From Orientallactaga sibirica (lineage: Eukaryota > Chordata > Mammalia > Rodentia > Dipodidae): 64,000 nucleotides of DNA. The position numbers were made by a program, and so were the translations under genes. Shown here in pieces: positions 44,531 through 57,418 of this stretch. How positions within the stretch are numbered: the stretch's first letter is position 1; every line of letters starts with the position of its first letter. The stretch spans positions 103,388,001 to 103,452,000 of the forward strand of contig JAEOAD010000001.1 in NCBI GenBank assembly GCA_036365145.1, written 5' to 3'. Under the pieces are notes generated by a model. It saw nothing but the letters and a program-made list of their open reading frames with translations, searched no databases and was not told the origin of the DNA.

Positions 44531-46387
44531 ACAAGCTCCAGAAGCCTTGTCAAGACAGGGTTTCAGACAGCCATTGTCCATCAATCTGATTCACGATCCA
44601 TGACTCATGTATCTAGACTCTTTGCTTACCATTGTGAAGGGCACAAAAATTAGTAACTCAGCTTTCATCCTTTATACTGCTAGCACATTTTCTCATTCTC
44701 ATATTTCATCCATTCTGTGTTCAGGGGCTTTACAGACCCTCCTGCCTAGCCACATTCTGATACAGCATTTGTCTCGTTCCTTTCCTATTCCTGTGTCCAT
44801 GTCCACAGTTTTTTTTTTTTTTTTTTTTGGGTAGGAGAGGAAGAATATAGGTGTGGATCTGATTCTTTCTTTTGTTCCATATCCCTTGTCAAGTTGCTTC
44901 AATGCCACCATAACCTTGTGAGGCAAGTGTTATGAGTGCATTTAACACCCATCGGGGAAGGGAGAGTTGAGAGTAAACAGAAGCAAACACACCTGAGACA
45001 GGGCCCCAAACATTGCTGCTCATCCCTGCTCAGAGAAATCCAGGAAAGAAGGAGGAGGAGGCTAATTAAAGTGGACACTGAACTTACATGTGGGCAAAAT
45101 TCAAACAGAACAAAACATCAAATCAAGTTATATGAATCTAAACCAAATTACACCAAACCCAAACAAACCAAAACCAAAACTCTCACAGCCTGATCCCTTT
45201 GCAGCCATCCTTTAGCATAAGCCAGAAGGGGACATTTCTCCTTTGCCCCTTAACACGGAGCCTAGCCTTCTCTTTTCTGTAACTAATTATTAATCAACTT
45301 CTTCTCTCTAATTCTTTGCCTCCCAATGATCCAAAGAAATAATTCTGCAAGGAATGTGAGGCACACATGTTTGCTAACAAAGGAACACTTCTGCCTTAGT
45401 AGCCTAGAAATTAAGATTCTAAAATATCATGTAAGTGCCGCTGTGGCAGCTTGTGACCCGAAGGCCTCTGGTTCTTAGCAATTCTTTGGTGTTTCTTTAC
45501 TCTTTTTCTAAAATCAGCCTTGCACTGTTTGCTCTGTAAGCACCTTCCACCACTTTGATGGAGTCTTAAGTGGATGGATCAGGGCAATAACAGTTTCAGA
45601 GTTGACTAGAGCCTGGCATAGTGAGCCAAGACTGAGTCCAGGACTCTGTACCCAGTATCAAGAGCCACATGGGTTCACCTTCTACCAGTACCATGAAGCA
45701 TTTCTTACATGGAAGCAGAGCAGCCACCTCAGCCTCCAGACATGTGTTCTGGGGAGTGACAATGACCAAGGCTCTTCAAAGACAATCTCCTGGAAGGGGG
45801 AACTAAGCTGTTGTGATACTGGGATGAGTGTAGCATTTGTGTCACCACTGAACATGTGTGGTCCTCAGTGTTGTGATTCTGAGAAAGGTCTCCAAGTGTT
45901 CTCATGCCATTGATGAAGATGACTAAGATTTAGTATTACTGAACAAGTAGCATAGTGCCTGGCATGTGGCAAGAACTCTCTGCACACAATTTCTTCAAAT
46001 CCTTAAACACACTCTAGTTAAGAGGCACCATTGTTACCTGTTCATTGCAGATGTTTGGGACATGAAAAGGCTTTTTGCCTTGGTGGGCAACCAATGGCTT
46101 TCTGATTAGCTAAGAGGTTTTCTCAGTGGAAAGGAATCTATAGCTGGAATATAGGTCAGAATTCTATGGAAACAAAGATTATGGTCTCCAATGACAAGCC
46201 CCCACTAGTCTTTGGCTAAAAGAGGGGCTATATCCATCCAAATCTCCCTAAATTAACAATACTTATCCCATTGAACATAGGCTGATTTCATTCTCCATTT
46301 GAGAATTTGTTTTGCTTTTTCAGAAGGTAATGACATCTGAGGAGATAAACGACCCTTCACACTTTAGTCAAGGCCTGGGTGAAACTG
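44531..46387. other. Non-coding interval, no recognised repeat
   Basis: About 1.85 kb without SINEs. T(18) run at about 44811-44828 and a CAAA-rich patch at 45110-45182 are the only simple sequence. ORFs of 85 and 103 codons show no motif. Confidence 0.5.
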
Positions 46388-46816
46388 CAGAGGAACTGGG
46401 GAGATGAGCAAGAGTGCTGCTTCCATGGTGAGCCTCACAACCTGTGCCAAGGTGAAAGAGACAGACCCTGAGGATACTCAGCACCTACCAAAGCAGAGAT
46501 CCAGAGGCTCCCGAGAGCTCATCACTGAAGCCGACTTAAAACACCCCCACCATGGCTCAGGGAATTTTGTTGGAAGAGTGGGCAGAAAGATTATAAGAGC
46601 CACAGGCTGGGATGTCATACCCAGAGGCATTGCCCTCCCCCCAATAACTGCTGTTTTCACAATGCATAACCCACAACCCCATAGGCAATACCAGGGCCCT
46701 CAATGGAATGAGGGCAAGGAAAAGGGAAAAGATGGTATCAACACATGATGTAGCCATACAAAGTTTGTTCTTAATAAAAAAAGAAAGAAAAGAAAAGAAA
46801 AGAAAAGAAAAGAAAA
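46388..46816 (+). mobile_element. Rodent L1 3' end, type B, sense
   Basis: 5'-truncated; reverse complement of the type-B ends at 19694, 39738 and 62165: 'gagtgctgcttccatggtgagcctcacaacctgtgcc', 'ctcatcactgaagccgac', 'catggctcagggaattttg', 'tatcaacacatgatgtagcc'. (AAAAG)n tail 46784-46816. A 114-codon ORF here is UTR. Confidence 0.88.
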
Positions 46817-49412
46817 AGGGGCTCTTTGGAATTCAGGCATGATGACAACTTGTGCAGGGCCTTTGAGTGGGGAATGTAGGAAGGAAGGATTCAAATCCAG
46901 CTCTGTGAGACCTTACTTTATGCTCTATTGCTAGGTCACATTGTTTTCTTATGATAAAGGAGAATTCATCCATTTATTGGCTATGTTAAGCCACAGGGAG
47001 CAGTGTAATAAGGCTCTCACATTGCTATGAACTTTGCCTTTTGCATTGGCAATGACAGAACCGTTCTTATTCATCACATTGACATAGTGGGGGAATGTTA
47101 TGGGTTTTCCAATATGCTTTGTGCTCTTCCTACAAGGAAAGCAATAAAATGCTCAAAAGTGATGTGATTGGGTAGATTAGGAGATTATTATTATTTTGTA
47201 CTTTCTGAAATATGTTACCAATATTTGGAGGCAGAATAGTAAGAAGATGCAGACCAGAGTGTTAGACTATTTTTGAATCTCTGCATTGACACTCATGGTG
47301 TGATTGCAATTTCTTTTGTTGTAAAATGAGAGTGATGATTACATATGTTTTATGAGGTGAAAGTGATAGTTAAATACAATAATGGATGACTAGGGGATTC
47401 TGCAGTACCTGGTTGAGAGCTACTAATGAATATTATTACTGTATGTTGAATTTGAATGTTTTATTAAATATTGATGACTAGGATAAAGAAAAGTGAACTG
47501 AAAGATATCTAAAAGCCTTTCTTTGTTTTAAGTTCTAATTCTTCTCATTTTAAGTATGGTGTTTAAGCAGTTTTTTTTTCTTTTCATGATATAATGCCTT
47601 CTAGATCAGTATGAGGCCTAAATGTTGTGACAAAATTATACAGTTTTGAAATTAAGATTTTCTTAGAGGAAAAAAAAAGGGCGTTTTCTTGTGTATTCCT
47701 AAATTTTTGATTGTTTCCTTCTTGGGGATATAAGGGAAGGTGTAAAGTTCCAATTTTAGGGGATTTGGTAAGCTGCTTGTTTAAAAATCAGTTACTTCTC
47801 TTACTTTCTCCTTCTAACAGCTGCCCTTGGTTCTATATAAAAATTGAAAAAAAAATGTGTCATTGTTTATTTACTTAGGAACAATGGGAGATTTTTTCAT
47901 GATTTTTATATGTTTAGCACAATCATAAATCTTGTGTTTCCCAAAGTTTTTAGTACATGAGGAATTTGAATGGTCATTGTCATGGTACAAGAAGATTTAC
48001 AGTGACTCTTATATATCTCTAGAAACAGATATGTAAAGGTTTCCTGGGAGCAGAATGGTTCTTTCAGAATGACTTGTGAATAATACACGTGTAAGCGAAT
48101 CAGACAGACATCGATTAAATGTCCTCCTGACACAAAACAAATTGACTGGATGTGCAAAGGGTTTTGCCAAACACCAGCATTTGATATCCCCTAATGACAT
48201 TCACTTCTGATTTCCAACTAAGAGTTGAAAAGTGGAAATTTTGCTTAAGATGATTGTTTTATCAGAGCAAGGCAGATGGCAAAAAGCAAGCTTCAAGGCA
48301 AGAAGTTTCTAGATATTTTCTTTATATTCATGTACACATAAAAAGCTAAAAAAATGAGATCAGAGAAAACTATACATAATTTCCCCTAGTTCTTATGAAA
48401 CAGCTTGAAAGTTCATTAATGCCCAAAGCAGAGACGAAGTTGGACCCTGCTCAGATGAACTTGAGAAGGAACCTGGCTGTCTGTAACTGGACTATATCCA
48501 ACAACAGATGTTTTATATCACAGGGTCATGGAAATGCTCCCATCTGAAACACTGCATCCTTCTTGCCTAGTTACATGAACTGTGGGTTTCACCTTAAACA
48601 GATTGTCTAATTTGTCTAAAAGTAAGCCTTTCTCAAACTCCTTTGCTTACTTGTAGCAAGTTGGGGAAATGCCAAACAGGAGTGGCAACTTCCCTGTATG
48701 AAATCTCAGGGGTTCCTCTAGGCTATGTGCTTAGCTTAATCTGAGTAAGCGACAGCATTTCAGATTATCATAGTTTTTGTGATTAGATTCCTGTCTTGAT
48801 CAGGGAAAGGTTGAAGATTGGCATAGAAGGGTGTCCCCAAAGGTGACAGGGCAAATGACTTGTCTTGTTTCCTGATGGTTGAGTCTGGCTGGAGCTGGGA
48901 TCAGCACTCAGTTCTGGAAGGAGCACTGTATTTCCCATGTCTTTGAAGCCTGAGTAATTTTTGGAACATATTTCAGGTGTGAGACTCAACATCTCCTGCT
49001 TGAATAAAATATTCTTCATCACCTTCCAGTTGTATCCATTTCCAACCACATTGCTGAAGTGTGTCTTTGCTATAAGCACTTAAGGGGTAACAAAGCTCTA
49101 AGTCTTTCAGGAGTGTCTCCTGAGTTTTCTGCTACAATTCCCTTTAGGAATGGAGGAATGCTATTTATACATTTATTTCAAGGACAGGACTTACATAGGT
49201 GATTGAGAACCCAAGCTTAGGAGGCAAGTTTCTAGTTTTTTTTTCTTCTTATAATGCTGGGTAGAGGCCATGTCAAAGTCCTCTGGAGATAATCCTAATA
49301 CTAGTTCTTCATTGTTCCTGGAAGAGTTATCAACCTGTTCTCCATGATTTATACCACGTAACAGAGGGTTGGAAGATACAGTGTTGGCAATGTCCTCTGT
49401 TATATTATTCAT
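46817..49412. other. 2.6-kb SINE-free AT-rich interval
   Basis: No recognisable repeat. Long AT-rich stretch (47140-48420). ORFs up to 98 codons without motif. Second longest SINE-free interval of the window. Confidence 0.5.
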
Positions 49413-49427
49413 TCATTTTGGCTTTTT

Positions 49428-49689
49428 TTAATTATTATTTTTTATTTTTGGGGAGAGAGAGAGAGAGAGAGAGAGGAAGACAGAGATGGGCGTGCCAGCA
49501 GTCTCTCAGCTGCTGTGAATGAAATCCAGATGTGTACGCCCCCTTGTGGGCAAGTGCAGCATTGTGCCCTTGCCTCACTTTGCATCTGGCTAAACGTGGG
49601 ACCTGGAGATTGGAACCGCTGGACATTGGAACCAGCATTCTTAGGCTTAGCAGGCAGGCGCCTTAACCGCTAAGCCATCTCTCCAGCCC
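49428..49689 (-). mobile_element. DIP-like SINE, long subfamily
   Basis: Antisense copy with the long-form extension ('cttgtgggcaagtgcagcattgtgcccttgcc'). 15-bp duplication TCATTTTGGCTTTTT at 49413-49427 and 49690-49704. It also shows a small internal repeat 'ggacctggagattggaaccgctggacattggaacc'. Confidence 0.94.
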
Positions 49690-49704
49690 TCATTTTGGCT
49701 TTTT

Positions 49705-49836
49705 GAGGTAAGGTCTCACTTGTCCAGGTGACCTGAAACTTGCTCTGTAGTCCCAGGCTGGCCTCAAACCCACAGCCACCCTCCTACCTTAGCCTCCTGA
49801 GTTCTGGAATTAAAGATCTGTGCTCTCATGGCTGGC
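49705..49836 (-). mobile_element. B1 SINE, older
   Basis: Antisense: 'ggtaaggtctcacttgtccaggtgacctgaaactt', 'ctggaattaaagatctgtgctctcatggctggcc'. Diverged head and small deletions. The DIP copy landed at its tail side. Confidence 0.88.
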
Positions 49837-51794
49837 CAGCAATGTCCTGGGTTCAGTCTCTGGTATGGAGCTGATCATGAGGTTCTTGGTTTTGGGCTCT
49901 AATACTTGAGCAAATATTTTTGAAAACTGCTAATTTGAAAAAGATAAATAATCTTGCTATCACAAATTTGTCCCTAAGGAATTGATAGCATAATGGATAT
50001 ATTGTGTGCACACTCACTGGTTGTCCCAATCTAAACATGGCTGGGGAAGAGAGGCAATTGTCTTTTAATGTTATTTACCAGGGAAACTATCCCCATATTA
50101 AATTGGTATGGTGGTCTCAGAGGAAACAAAGAAAAACTGCTGTCTTGATAGGGGTCAATGGATCTGAGCAATGGCTGGCCAGCCACTCCATCCAATGTAC
50201 TGCTCTGAATTCTCTCTGGCCTGGTAGGGCAAAGCCATATGGTCACAGCAGAAAGTGAACAAGTACAGGAGCCTGATGACTATCGGGAGGATGCAATATT
50301 CTTGGGTGAGGATAGAGCCTATTTGATTGTGTACCTTGGCAAAGCCTGTTCTATTCTATGGTGAGGAAAAGAAGCTATAAGAAGAGCCAAGGAATTCTTT
50401 TCTCCACGATTATTCTGCTAGGAGGCATCAGTGTGTTCTTGCTAGGATGGGGCTGAGCTCTGAGGGTGGCAGCAGATTATGCTAAGGATGTAGATATGAG
50501 TTGGTGTTACCTTGGGAATAAGCTTTCAAAAGGAAAAGTCCTGTAGTTTTCCTGATATTTTTCATATCAATGATGATGAAGCTGTGCAGGGAGACCATTT
50601 TCCTCCACATAATGTGGCATATCATGGTTGGGTGCTTTCTGGGTGGGCATGTCATAGTGATGAATTTACTGAACCTCATCTCCTACCTCATCCCCCTATT
50701 ACTGATCAGTTTTCCACTTTGTAAACTGAATAGCATAAGCAGAGTAATGTGAGAAGTATGTGTCCTCATGTGACATCTAAAGAACTGATTAGAAATGGCA
50801 TTTAAAGAACATGTAAGGCTTATGAAGCTGGTTTCAAAGGTCAAGGCTAAAACACATTGTACCCTGCTCATGTTAAGTCAGGCTTTCATACCTCATTGAA
50901 CACAGTTCACAGGCAATCATCTCAAAATATTCAATGTCTGGAATGTCTGATTTTTATCAAATTCATGAAACAAAACCCAGGCCCAGTGGTGATTTGGCTC
51001 AGGGAGAGCTGATTTTTACTCTGCTGACATTCCCACAGGCTGTGTGATCTGGGGTGAATTACCTTCCTTTACTCTCTATAAAATTAATGCAATCTTCAAA
51101 ACAGTTTAGGGAGTCAACACAGCTGTAGATAATATGAGCAAATCCTTAGTTTTATTCTCAGCACAGAATCAGTGTCAATTTATGTTAAGTAATTAGCAAG
51201 TAACTACTGTTTAGAACCTGGTATGGAGCACAGAACTAGACTCCATGGGGTTTTAAAGTCTGTTTCACAAGAATTTGTTGCTACCATTGACCTGTTTATC
51301 TAGTGAAGCAGAAAGCCAGAGAAAAGCCCTTTAATATTTATATTAAATTGAAGCTAAATTTGTGATGAAGGAATTCTATGTGAGCAGTTTTTCCAACATC
51401 TGTGCAAGTTTTGAATTCATTGAATATTCTTTGGATGCCCTTCCAGATGACCAATTTTGGTGTCACAATTACTGTTTATTTCTGGTGGCATAAAGCTCCA
51501 TACCCAACCCTGTCTAAAGGTACATCTGTCTCTTTCTTGAACCCGTCTGTTCTTTACCCAGAGATGCTTGCATTATAATGACACTTTTTGCAAAATTATA
51601 CTAGATGGAGTGAGAAATGGGACACCCAACACAATTATGCTCATTTTTAGGTACATTCAAGTGCTAGCTGCTTCCTCAAGTGGTAAATTACAAAAAATGA
51701 CTGGGTACCCCTAAAGAGTTGATGGATTCCTTACTCAAATTGATAGCCAGGCATCTGAGTAAAGGTGATTTTCTTAGTGTTAAAACAGTTTTCT
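49837..51794. other. Non-coding interval, no recognised repeat
   Basis: About 1.96 kb without SINEs. Overlapping hydrophobic and polar ORFs at 50512-50752 (60-70 codons) have no recognisable family. Confidence 0.5.
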
Positions 51795-51799
51795 GGGGG

Positions 51800-52159
51800 T
51801 GCAGAAGACAGCTTCAGGCTCGCTGAGATAAATTTCCAGACCAGGCACTATTATGGAGGAAGGAATTTATTGAAGCTTACAGATCCAGGGGAAGTTCCAT
51901 AATGGCAGAAGAAGCTGGCCTGCTCTTACAGGACCAGGCAAGAGAGAGAGAAATCCAAAAGCCAAAAGCTACACAGCACAGCACACCTCAGGAACTCCAG
52001 CTAGGCACACTTTTCATATCTTAAGACTGAAATCTCAAACCCACCACCACACCTTAAGATCTGCCCAGTGACACCGCCTCCAGCCAGGCAGCTGCATATG
52101 CAAACTACAAACTAATAAAACACTGAATATATTGGGGGCCATCTATTCAAACTACCACA
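51800..52159 (-). mobile_element. Solo LTR, family J1 (antisense)
   Basis: 360 bp; on the minus strand starts TGTGGTAGTTTGAATAGATG and ends '...gcctgaagctgtcttctgca', so TG...CA. AATAAA in 'gcttcaataaattccttcc'. 5-bp GGGGG duplication at 51795-51799 and 52160-52164. Same family as 10863-11236. No internal region. Confidence 0.9.
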
Positions 52160-52164
52160 GGGGG

Positions 52165-52683
52165 TAATTGAGGCACTTTGGGAAGTGATATTAACTACTC
52201 TTGGCCAATAAGCAATCATTGCTAACTACATAGATATTTGAACATTTATATGTCTGTAAAGTGGTACCTTGATTAGAAATAATTAACAACATACTTTGTG
52301 GCAATGAAGACCTGAGATATTGTACTAGAAGAAAAGTTCTCACTAGGTCATCATCCTGAAAATGAATCTTTCCAAAGGATAAAATTCTGGTTAGGTAAAG
52401 AATGGCTTGGGATGCTGCCATAACCTTCAGAAACCAGGTTTATGGATTTCAAAGATGACTTCTGAAAACTGGCTCGCTGGTTGTTCCCAGAAACAGTGTC
52501 AAAGTCAGCATGTTGTTTTATGGGCAGAAGGAAGCATGGCTTTGTGTGAACTGTAGTCAATTCAGAACTTAGAAAATCTGAACAGTGGTTGGGCTTGGGT
52601 GGTTCCTACTCATGTGTCCTTAAGGAATTCATTCCCTCCCCATTGGGCCTTAGTTTTATTGCTTGGAAAACTAGGAGTAAGGG
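52165..52683. other. Non-coding interval, no recognised repeat
   Basis: Nothing recognised. Confidence 0.45.
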
Positions 52684-53040
52684 TTTGGGACGATAGCTCA
52701 GTGGGTAAAGTACTTTTCACAAAAGCATGAGGCCATGATTTTGGATGCCCTGCACCAACGTAGATATGCCAGATGTGGTGGTGTGCACTTATAATCCCAA
52801 CACTGGGGAGGCAGGGGTAGGAACCCCAGGGGGGCTTGATGGCTAGCTCCTTAGGATGAATAGGTGAAGTAAGAGACACTGTCTCATAGAATAAGGTGAA
52901 AAATAATTGAGAAAGGTTTCCAACATCAACTGCTGGCCGACACATGCATGTTGTATGATATGCATTTGTACCCACGCACATGCACACATGCATATACAAA
53001 CATGCATGTGCATGCACTCACACCACATACACACATGAAA
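52684..53040 (+). mobile_element. B4-type SINE
   Basis: Sense copy: 'gacgatagctcagtgggtaaagtac', 'gtggtggtgtgcacttataatcccaacactggggaggc', 'aagagacactgtctcatagaataagg', TGCA/CA-rich tail. Confidence 0.88.
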
Positions 53041-54896
53041 AATAAATGAATGGGTGAAAGAATAAATAAATATATAAATGAAACCCAGGAGTTAGTTTGA
53101 CTAGGGACTAGATTCTTGGCCAATGTCCTTTTTCCCCCTCATCCTTCATTCTCAACAGGCATTGCTAAATAGTCATGGCACATCCTTAGAATGATTTCAT
53201 TTCTACCCACAGGTAAACCACGATGTGGCATGTGTACATTACATTGTATGGGTGTGTGTATTGTGGTCAAGGAAGATCCTGTGAGATACAGTAATGGAAC
53301 AAGCAGGAATCGTCTGTTCAAATCTCAGTTTCATATCTGTTTAGCTGGTCATTTCACTTCTCTGTGCCTCCATGTTTATCTCACAGGATGAGTGTGAGTA
53401 AGGTAAGGCATGTAGTACATCATACAGTAACTGTGCTATCGCAGAGCTTAGTAGGTGCTATTAATACCCACCCTCATGTTCTGGTGAGGCAATTAAGAAT
53501 TAATGCAGAAAACATTAACACAGATCACTGCAGAGCCTTTCAAAAGGCTCATTCCCTGCTAATAATCTCCCATCCCAGAAGCCCCATTCTGAAAGTGGCT
53601 CTATGCACACTGAACTTTCCTTGATGCCTGTTAATTAACAAGAACTAAGGAAATGTTTTTTGTTTTATTTTTGGAAAGCAAACTTTTGTGGAGTTCTGTT
53701 AATCTGAATAATTCCCTCCTCCCAATCTTGCCTCTTATTTACAGTGAAGACTAGCATCTTTGCATCTTTGCTCCACCCAGAAGCACAAATGCTCTAAATT
53801 TAAAACCAAAGGATGGATTGACTTGTGCTTCCAGAACTTGGCTCATCTTTTCCCTGTACAATTCTCCATCATTTTGATGCAATTTGTTCAGATTTCTTTT
53901 CTCAGCTTGGATTCCAAGATGATAAGAACAAAAACTCTATGAAAATTCTTATTCTGCTTTTCTGTCCATCAAAAATCAGACCACACTTGTATGTCTGATC
54001 ACATCACTGGTCAAATAAAGCTGCCTGTGACCTGTCCCCCTGTCTGTTACTTAAGGGACAGCCTGAGAACACTTACCAGTGAATGTAACCACTTTCAACT
54101 CGGGCACACACTTCATCTAGAAAGACAAGGACTCAGGCAAAGGCAGTTAAGTAGACTGCAGGACTTCCCCTTGTTCCCAGCCGGTCAGAACGCAGGGCTT
54201 TGGATGTTCCCCATGTCCAGCACCAGCAAATCAGATGTACATTTTCAAGACAAAGATATCCCTTGTTTACTACAGAAGGCTAATTGCTTTAAGGACTAGG
54301 GCTTTATGTTGAGGGAGATATTCATGGGTAAGAAAGGGACAGACTGAGCTGCTAGATCTTGAAGCCCAGTAGGGACTAACTTTCTATGGTAAAGTTTGGT
54401 TCTAAAATACTGATGTTTCAGTGGGAAACCTAGAACTGCCTTTAATCCCCAATTCTGACAGAAAGATGTGCTCTGAAACCTATGGGTTTCAGTGCCCCTT
54501 ATCATGTGATCTAGGGTAAAGCAGCCCGTGAATAGGCAATGACAATGGACAGAGTCCAAGGATTTTGTCTTAGTTATTATACAGGCTCCACAGTGCACTT
54601 CCACTTACTGGAAGGAAGTGTAATGGCCCCAAGGAGACCTGTTTTCTTGCTGTTCATGTAATGAGAAGAGAAATTCTTGAATTCTCACCCTGGAACAGAC
54701 AAGAGTATAGGCTAAGAACTTTTGGAACTCTAAGAAGGGTTTCCATGTTTTCTTGTTATCATCATGAAGAAAATCATCTGAATTGGCAGAAAGATGGGAG
54801 AATATACATACAAATCTCACTATACATTTCTGAACCCAAAACTAAACACTTACAAATCAAGCATGTGCCATAGTGCATAGGACATGGTCATTTTCA
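53041..54896. other. Non-coding interval, no recognised repeat
   Basis: About 1.85 kb. Contains a 12-bp palindrome TGTTAATTAACA at 53629-53640. Anonymous ORFs up to 102 codons. Confidence 0.5.
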
Positions 54897-55058
54897 GGGA
54901 TGGAGAGATGGCTCAGTAGTTAAAGGCTCTTGTTTGCAAAGCCTGACCTCCTGGGTTTGATTCTCCAGCACCCGCACAAAGTGGTGCATGCATCTGGAGC
55001 TCATTTGAAATGACACACCCATATTCTTTCTCTCTCTCAAATAAATAAATATGTTTAA
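54897..55058 (+). mobile_element. DIP-like SINE, internally deleted
   Basis: Sense copy, 'caaagtggtg' type, lacking 'gccagatgca' in the body and most of the 'ttgcagtggctagaggccc' block, hence about 50 bp shorter than the others. Confidence 0.88.
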
Positions 55059-55278
55059 AAATGCATTCAGACTCTTGCTTACAATATTTTTCATTATAAT
55101 AGAATGCCTGCATCATAATATGTGTTGATTCTAATCATACAATATATGCATAAATGGACATATCTAAGCATAATCCACAAGTAACATAGAATGCCTAGCT
55201 CATGCCTCTTTCCAATCAATTACATCCATGCCAAGAAGCAATCACTTTTCTGATTTCTGTCATCAAAGACTGATGTAG

Positions 55279-56044
55279 GGGTAGGAAGGGAGATGGATTA
55301 GGCAGTAAAGTTCTTGTCCTAAAAGCCTGAAGAGCTAAGTTCAACATCCATGTAAAAGCTGGATGCATTTATCTACAACTATAATCTACGTGCTGAGGGG
55401 ACAGAGAGACAGAATCATCACTGGGGCTTGCTGGCTAGCCAATCTAGGTAAATTGGTGAACTCTGGGTTCAGTGAGAGACCATCTGTATTAGTCAGGGTT
55501 CTCTAGAGAAACAGAATGGATAGAATGAATTGTATAAGGGAATTTATTGTATTAGCTTACACAGTCCAGCAATAGCAGGTTGCAGGTCCGAGAGTCAAGC
55601 AACCCGGTAGCTGCTCAGTCCATGAGTCTGGAGGCCTCGGCAGTCCCAATCCGGCACTGAAGGCCTGGAGACTTCCTGGAGAGATGCTGCTCTTCAGTCC
55701 ACCCTGGTCTTCAGTCCACACTGGAAAGCAGCAACACCAAGCAGCAAGTACCAAGCGGCAAGCACCAAGCACCCAGTGGCAAGGAGCGAGCAGCACCGGC
55801 AGCCAGGTGGGAGAGAGAGAGCCTTTCTTCCCAGAGCTTCTTTTTATCAACCAGCCCCCTCCTCCAAGAGGGGCCGCCCACTCTGGGGGAAGAGCTTACC
55901 CCTGGGGGAAGGATTCTTCCTTTAGTTAATCCTTCCTAGAGGCAGCCTCAGAGACACACTTAAGAGGAATGTCTGTGGATTCCTAAACAAATCAAGTTGA
56001 CACAAACTTAACCATCACACCGTCTAATAATAAAAAAGTGGATA
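55279..56044 (+). mobile_element. B4-type SINE split by an ERVL LTR
   Basis: The B4 head and body (55279-55484, to 'gggttcagtgagagaccatc') continue at 56020 with 'ccgtctaataataaaaaagtgga', the expected 'ccctgtctcaaaataaggtgga' part. The LTR 55485-56019 lies between. Confidence 0.85.
55485..56019 (-). mobile_element. Solo ERVL-type LTR (MT2/MLT2-like)
   Basis: 535 bp. On the minus strand it starts TGTGATGGTTAAGTTTGTG, has a GC-rich middle with 'caagtaccaagcggc'-type short repeats on the plus strand, AATAAA near its 3' end and finishes 'ctctagagaaccctgactaataca'. 5-bp duplication CCATC (55480-55484) / CCGTC (56020-56024). No internal part. Confidence 0.88.
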
Positions 56045-56600
56045 GGGCTAGAGAAATGGCTTGTGGGTCAAGTGAGGACCTGAATTTGGATCCCTAGAAC
56101 TCACGTGAAAGGTGAGCCCAGAAATATGCATCTGTCATCCCTGCCCTGGTGAGGAAATGACAGGAGGATCCCTACTACTTGCTGGCTAACTAGTCTAGCT
56201 GAATTGGTGAGCTCTGCATCCAGTGAGGGAGCCTGTCTCAAAAACTATAGTGGAGGCTGGGGTGACGGTTCGGTGATTAAAGACGCTTGCTTATAAAGCC
56301 TGCTGGCCTGGGTTTCATTCTCCAGTACACACATAAAGCCAGAAACACAGAGCAGCGATGCGTCTACAGTTTGTTTGCAGGGGCAGCAGGTCCTGGTGCA
56401 TAATACTCCCCTCCTCTTTCTCTCTGTCTGTCTCTCGTAAAGAAAGAAAGGAAAGGAGTGATAAAAAGAAAGATAGAAAGAGAGAGAGAGAGAAAATAAG
56501 GCACAGAGTGACTGATGTAAACACTGATGCCAAACCTGTGGCCCCTACACACATGCACAAACATATATGAATATACATACTCACGTCACACACCCATGAA
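56045..56600 (+). mobile_element. B4-type SINE split by a DIP-like SINE
   Basis: B4 from 'gggctagagaaatggc' to 'gggagcctgtctcaaaaactatagtgga' (56254), continuing after the DIP copy at about 56497 with 'ataaggcacagagtgactgatgt...aaacctgtggcccctacacacatgc', the normal B4 3' part. Confidence 0.8.
56255..56496 (+). mobile_element. DIP-like SINE inside a B4
   Basis: Sense copy, 'ccagtacacacataaagccaga' type, tail of AAAG/GA units (56438-56494). Confidence 0.9.
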
Positions 56601-56692
56601 AAAAAGAAAACACCAGATATAGACTTCTGAATTCCACATACATGTGCTTATGTACCCTCACACATTTGCCCACATACATATATGTCTACACA

Positions 56693-56696
<4 letters not shown>

Positions 56697-56744
<48 letters not shown>
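56697..56744. repeat. (TA)24 microsatellite
   Basis: Pure TA run; able to extrude a cruciform, by general knowledge of such runs. Confidence 0.95.
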
Positions 56745-56746
<2 letters not shown>

Positions 56747-57229
56747 CAAAAATATTGATTTTCCCCCTACATTTCTGTAATTTTTAGGCGTGGAGTCATG
56801 GTGTGTATGTATGCAGTGGTGACTTTGTCTCATGTTGAGGACATATGTGTTTGTGAACTGGGTCTAGATTTTCTATTCCAATTCACTTTTGCTCCCATAC
56901 AATAGTGTCTTAGCCACTGAAGTAATGTCAGTGTTTGGTCAGAAACCCTTAGGCTTTGTTCTCACTCAAGATTGTTTTTCTGCATCCTTCACACTTCAAC
57001 CTAAATATGTTAGAATCGGTTCTTTATTTATGCCCATTCCCTCTGATGGACTTTGGGTTTGGAGTGGATTTAATTGCCAGATCAGCATAAAGAAAATTGG
57101 TATTTTTACAAACCATTTGGAAAAATTAAATCCATTAGTACTGGCACCAACAAGGCTCAAGGTTAAGTTCCCGGTACTGGAAACAAACAAAGACAGAAAA
57201 AGTGCCTGTGCTTTGCTTACTTACTGTAG
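56745..57229. other. Non-coding interval, no recognised repeat
   Basis: 115-codon ORF at 56889-57236 has no recognisable motif and is partly opposed by an antisense ORF; not called a gene. Confidence 0.45.
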
Positions 57230-57418
57230 ATCCTGATGACACAGGCCTGCAGTCCTAGCTACTTCAAGGTGGAGGCAGGAAGATTTCCAGTTCAGTGCAT
57301 GCCTGGCTTAGAAAAGGAGTTCAAGACCAACCTGGGAAACTTAGGTGGACCCTGTCTCAAAATAAATAGTAAAATGAGGGCTGGAAGTAGAGCTCAGTGG
57401 TAGAGTGCTAGCCAAGCA

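Noticed and set aside
55600..55900. GC-rich patch resembling a CpG island promoter
   Set aside because: It is the GC-rich middle of an ERVL LTR, not a gene promoter.
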